The translations under genes and the position numbers were made by a program. From positions 1 through 8,068 of the forward strand of contig JAJDBL010000379.1 of assembly GCA_029261375.1 (NCBI GenBank): DNA of 8,068 bases. The letters run 5' to 3'. The stretch is from Nitrospirales bacterium (GTDB taxonomy: Bacteria; Nitrospirota; Nitrospiria; Nitrospirales; UBA2166). Below the pieces are notes generated by a model. That model was given only the letters and a program-made list of their open reading frames with translations. It did no database searches and had not been told where the DNA came from. Each line of letters opens with the position of its first letter. The first letter of the stretch is position 1. Below are positions 6,470 to 8,068 of this stretch, piece after piece.

Positions 6470-7444
6470 TTGCGGTACGCATACGAAGACTTAAGCAGTG
6501 GACAGTTTGAGGAACTAATCGTCTTCCTCTGCCAAGGTCTACTTGGAATCGCCGTCCAACGGTTCTCGGATGGACCTGATGGCGGACGTGATGCAAAGTT
6601 CGTTGGCACAGCCCAAATTTATCCGAGCAAGACAAATCCATGGACTGGTACCACCATCATTCAGGCCAAACACACGAATGGCTCCAACCGCAGTTTCTCT
6701 GAATCTGATTTTTTCAGCACTTCGTCGACCAACACGGTAATAGGGAAGGAGACTCCACGTATCAAGAATCTACGAGTAAATGAGCAGCTAGACCACTACA
6801 TGTTGTTTGCCAATCGTCGGCTATCCGCCAATACTGAGAGTGGCATTCGCAAACACATCGCCGATAAGTGCGTGATCCCCATGGAGTCAATTTATTTGTG
6901 CGGGAGCGAGCAACTAGAAACCTGGCTGAAGTCATTCCCAGAGATTCCAAAGCTAATTGATCTTGATCCTGTTGATTCGCCCCTGATTGTAAGTCCTGAT
7001 GATCTGGCGGATGTGGTGCAAGCACTGGCCCACCAAAGAAGCACAGTGTCCGCAGTACTGGATGATCCTCCGGCACCGCGTGTGTCGTATGAGCAAAAAA
7101 ATGTACTCAACAATATGACTGCGGACTATGCAAAGGAGCAACGCAGAAGATACTTGAAAGAGACACCGAAGATTCGCTCTTTCCTGGCAGCACCGGAAAA
7201 CCTCGAACTGATGCGCCAGTACGAATCAGTAGCAGATGAATTCCAGATCAAGATCATAGCTCATCGTACGGACTACCAAACCTTCGACAGAGTCATGGAG
7301 TACTTGGTAAATTTGCTGTTCGGTCGCGATCCCGACTTGCGCCGACACAAACGCTTGACGCGAGTCATGCTGTTTTACATGTATTGGAACTGTGATATTG
7401 GGGTAATAGATGATTCTGAGACCGACCAAGCACTCCCATCCTGA
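6470..7444 (+). CDS. ABC-3C effector: Mrr-like restriction endonuclease fused to a C-terminal ABC-3C region
   Basis: The 324-aa protein opens with a TTG-started MRYAYEDLSSGQFEELIVFL. N-terminal residues 1-165 carry a PD-(D/E)xK nuclease signature: E14/E15 in the first helix, G-P-D-G-G-R-D41 and I-I-Q65-A-K67. This is the D...QxK pattern of Mrr-type DNA endonucleases. A linker 'LDPVDSPLIVSPDDLADVV' leads to a helical C-terminal region (about 195-310) resembling the CTD of ABC-three-component systems, where the effector docks to the middle component. In the family model an ABC ATPase senses invading DNA or RNA and licenses the effector; the trigger here is unknown. The next two genes overlap it or each other. 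Only a weak AGG (6455-6457) precedes the TTG, and no in-frame ATG begins the YEDLSSGQFEE helix, so TTG is the best start. The 80-bp gap before it shows no clear promoter or terminator. Confidence 0.8.
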   Translation: MRYAYEDLSSGQFEELIVFLCQGLLGIAVQRFSDGPDGGRDAKFVGTAQIYPSKTNPWTGTTIIQAKHTNGSNRSFSESDFFSTSSTNTVIGKETPRIKNLRVNEQLDHYMLFANRRLSANTESGIRKHIADKCVIPMESIYLCGSEQLETWLKSFPEIPKLIDLDPVDSPLIVSPDDLADVVQALAHQRSTVSAVLDDPPAPRVSYEQKNVLNNMTADYAKEQRRRYLKETPKIRSFLAAPENLELMRQYESVADEFQIKIIAHRTDYQTFDRVMEYLVNLLFGRDPDLRRHKRLTRVMLFYMYWNCDIGVIDDSETDQALPS

Positions 7445-7661
7445 TTCTACGGTTGTCAACGTAGCACTCTTATTGCTGGCGCGACTTATAAAGCGTCGGA
7501 TTGATAATTATGACACTCTGCGCAGCTACGCAAAGAAAACGGTGACAGGCGGTGACCTGCTTTTTCTACCTGCGCTGAACTTTCTCTATCTTCTCGGACT
7601 AATCGAGTATCGTCCTAAAACCGATGCCTTGGAATATGTGGCGCACAATGAAATTGTCTAA
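7410..7661 (+). CDS. ABC-3C middle component
   Basis: This 83-aa protein begins MILRPTKHSHPDSTVVNVAL, followed by a hydrophobic helix (LLLARLIKRRI) and DTLRSYAKK.TGGDLLFLPALNFLYLLGLIEY. The small size, the N-terminal 'P-T/S-K-H' motif and the helix 'F-L-x-A-L-x-F-L-Y-x-L-G' closing in a short strand match middle components of ABC-three-component systems, which bridge the ATPase and the effector. The ATG overlaps the end of the effector gene by 35 nt, and the stop overlaps the ATPase start by 14 nt, so all three are probably co-translated. GGGG 6 nt before the ATG is a possible Shine-Dalgarno. On its own it would be called hypothetical; the identification rests heavily on position. Confidence 0.7.
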   Translation: MILRPTKHSHPDSTVVNVALLLLARLIKRRIDNYDTLRSYAKKTVTGGDLLFLPALNFLYLLGLIEYRPKTDALEYVAHNEIV

Positions 7662-8068
7662 ACTTTATTCCAACAGCCCGGACTTGTTCGAGCCTGTGTA
7701 TTTCATGCCTGGCCTGAACGTCATCTTGGCTGAGATACGTCTGCCAAAAAACCTCGACAAGGACACACATAACCTCGGTAAAACTATCCTAGGACGCCTG
7801 CTTGACTTCGGATTTCTTGCTGAGCGGAACGCCAAATTCTTCTTGTTCAAGCATATCGACTTATTCAAAGAATTCGTATTCTTCTTGGAGATCCAGTTAG
7901 GAAACACGTCTTATGTGACCGTTCGCCGTAGCATCGAAGAAGCGACCAAAATCAGCTTTAAAAAGCACGTGGCTGGTCATCAAGACTTCAATGAATTGCC
8001 AGAGTCCGAATGGGATCACTTCCACATGCCGTTCGAACGTGCCCGGAATATGCTAGACAGTCTACTGG
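7648..8068 (+). CDS. DUF2326/RecN-like ABC ATPase, N-terminal part (runs off right edge)
   Basis: From the ATG at 7648 the frame reads MKLSKLYSNSPDLFEPVYFM and then PGLNVILAEIRLPKNLDKDT, continuing open for 140 residues to the window end. The strand-turn 'F-x-P-G-L-N-V-I-L-A-E-I' and the nucleotide-binding loop 'D-T-H-N-L-G-K-T-I-L-G-R-L-L-D' are those of SMC/RecN-type ABC ATPases of the DUF2326 family. The first Gly of the usual GxxxxGKT loop is replaced by Asp, apparently as in its relatives. Then come FVFFLEIQLGN.SYVTVRRSIEE, ISFKKH and a WDHFHMPFERARNMLD stretch. Signature motif, Walker B and coiled coil would lie beyond the edge. It is the sensor ATPase of the ABC-3C set, starting 14 nt before the middle-component stop. 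Confidence 0.8.
   Translation, partial: MKLSKLYSNSPDLFEPVYFMPGLNVILAEIRLPKNLDKDTHNLGKTILGRLLDFGFLAERNAKFFLFKHIDLFKEFVFFLEIQLGNTSYVTVRRSIEEATKISFKKHVAGHQDFNELPESEWDHFHMPFERARNMLDSLL

Noticed and set aside
1..8068. CRISPR array, tRNA, rRNA or transposase
   Set aside because: No regularly spaced repeats, cloverleaf, ribosomal or transposase signatures were seen.

Overview
The window looks like a bacterial chromosome of moderate GC content, made of two parts. The left part (about 1-4530) reads like ordinary chromosomal genes. The right part (about 4870-8068) reads like a defence island cut off by the window edge. No rRNA, tRNA, transposase or CRISPR array is visible. The lineage cannot be fixed from sequence alone. 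The gene mix (P-II-linked DUF1538 transporter, Tat-exported His-rich protein, outer-membrane barrel) fits an environmental Gram-negative such as Nitrospirota or a proteobacterium, and that is only an impression.

Left part, minus strand (1-1986): a duplicated DUF1538 membrane protein is followed, with an ATGA overlap, by the N-terminus of a P-II-like signalling protein that runs off the left edge. A good sigma70-type promoter (TTGCCA, 17 bp, TATACT) sits just upstream at 2029-2057. This is a membrane transporter plus P-II regulator pair.

Middle, plus strand (2214-4526): a small Cys-containing exported or membrane peptide is followed by a Tat-signal protein. That protein is a clear internal duplication with paired H-x2-H-x3-Y-D-I motifs and a His-rich tail. 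It overlaps by 11 nt a predicted outer-membrane beta-barrel protein ending in Phe. The last two look like one translationally coupled cell-envelope unit of unknown role. After it comes a short reading frame without a usable start (about 4528-4729), probably a gene remnant or a gene whose start is frameshifted.

Right part, plus strand (4869-8068): first a 506-aa protein with a C-terminal Apea-type HEPN domain (R-x4-H motif RSKLVH). About 80 bp later come three overlapping genes that match the layout of an ABC-three-component (ABC-3C) conflict system. These are a fusion of an Mrr-like restriction-endonuclease domain to a C-terminal ABC-3C-type region, a small middle component, and the N-terminus of a DUF2326/RecN-like ABC ATPase truncated by the window end. 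The likely logic is an ATPase sensor controlling a DNA-cutting effector through the middle component, next to an RNA-targeting HEPN protein. Functions in this part are inferred from motifs and gene order.
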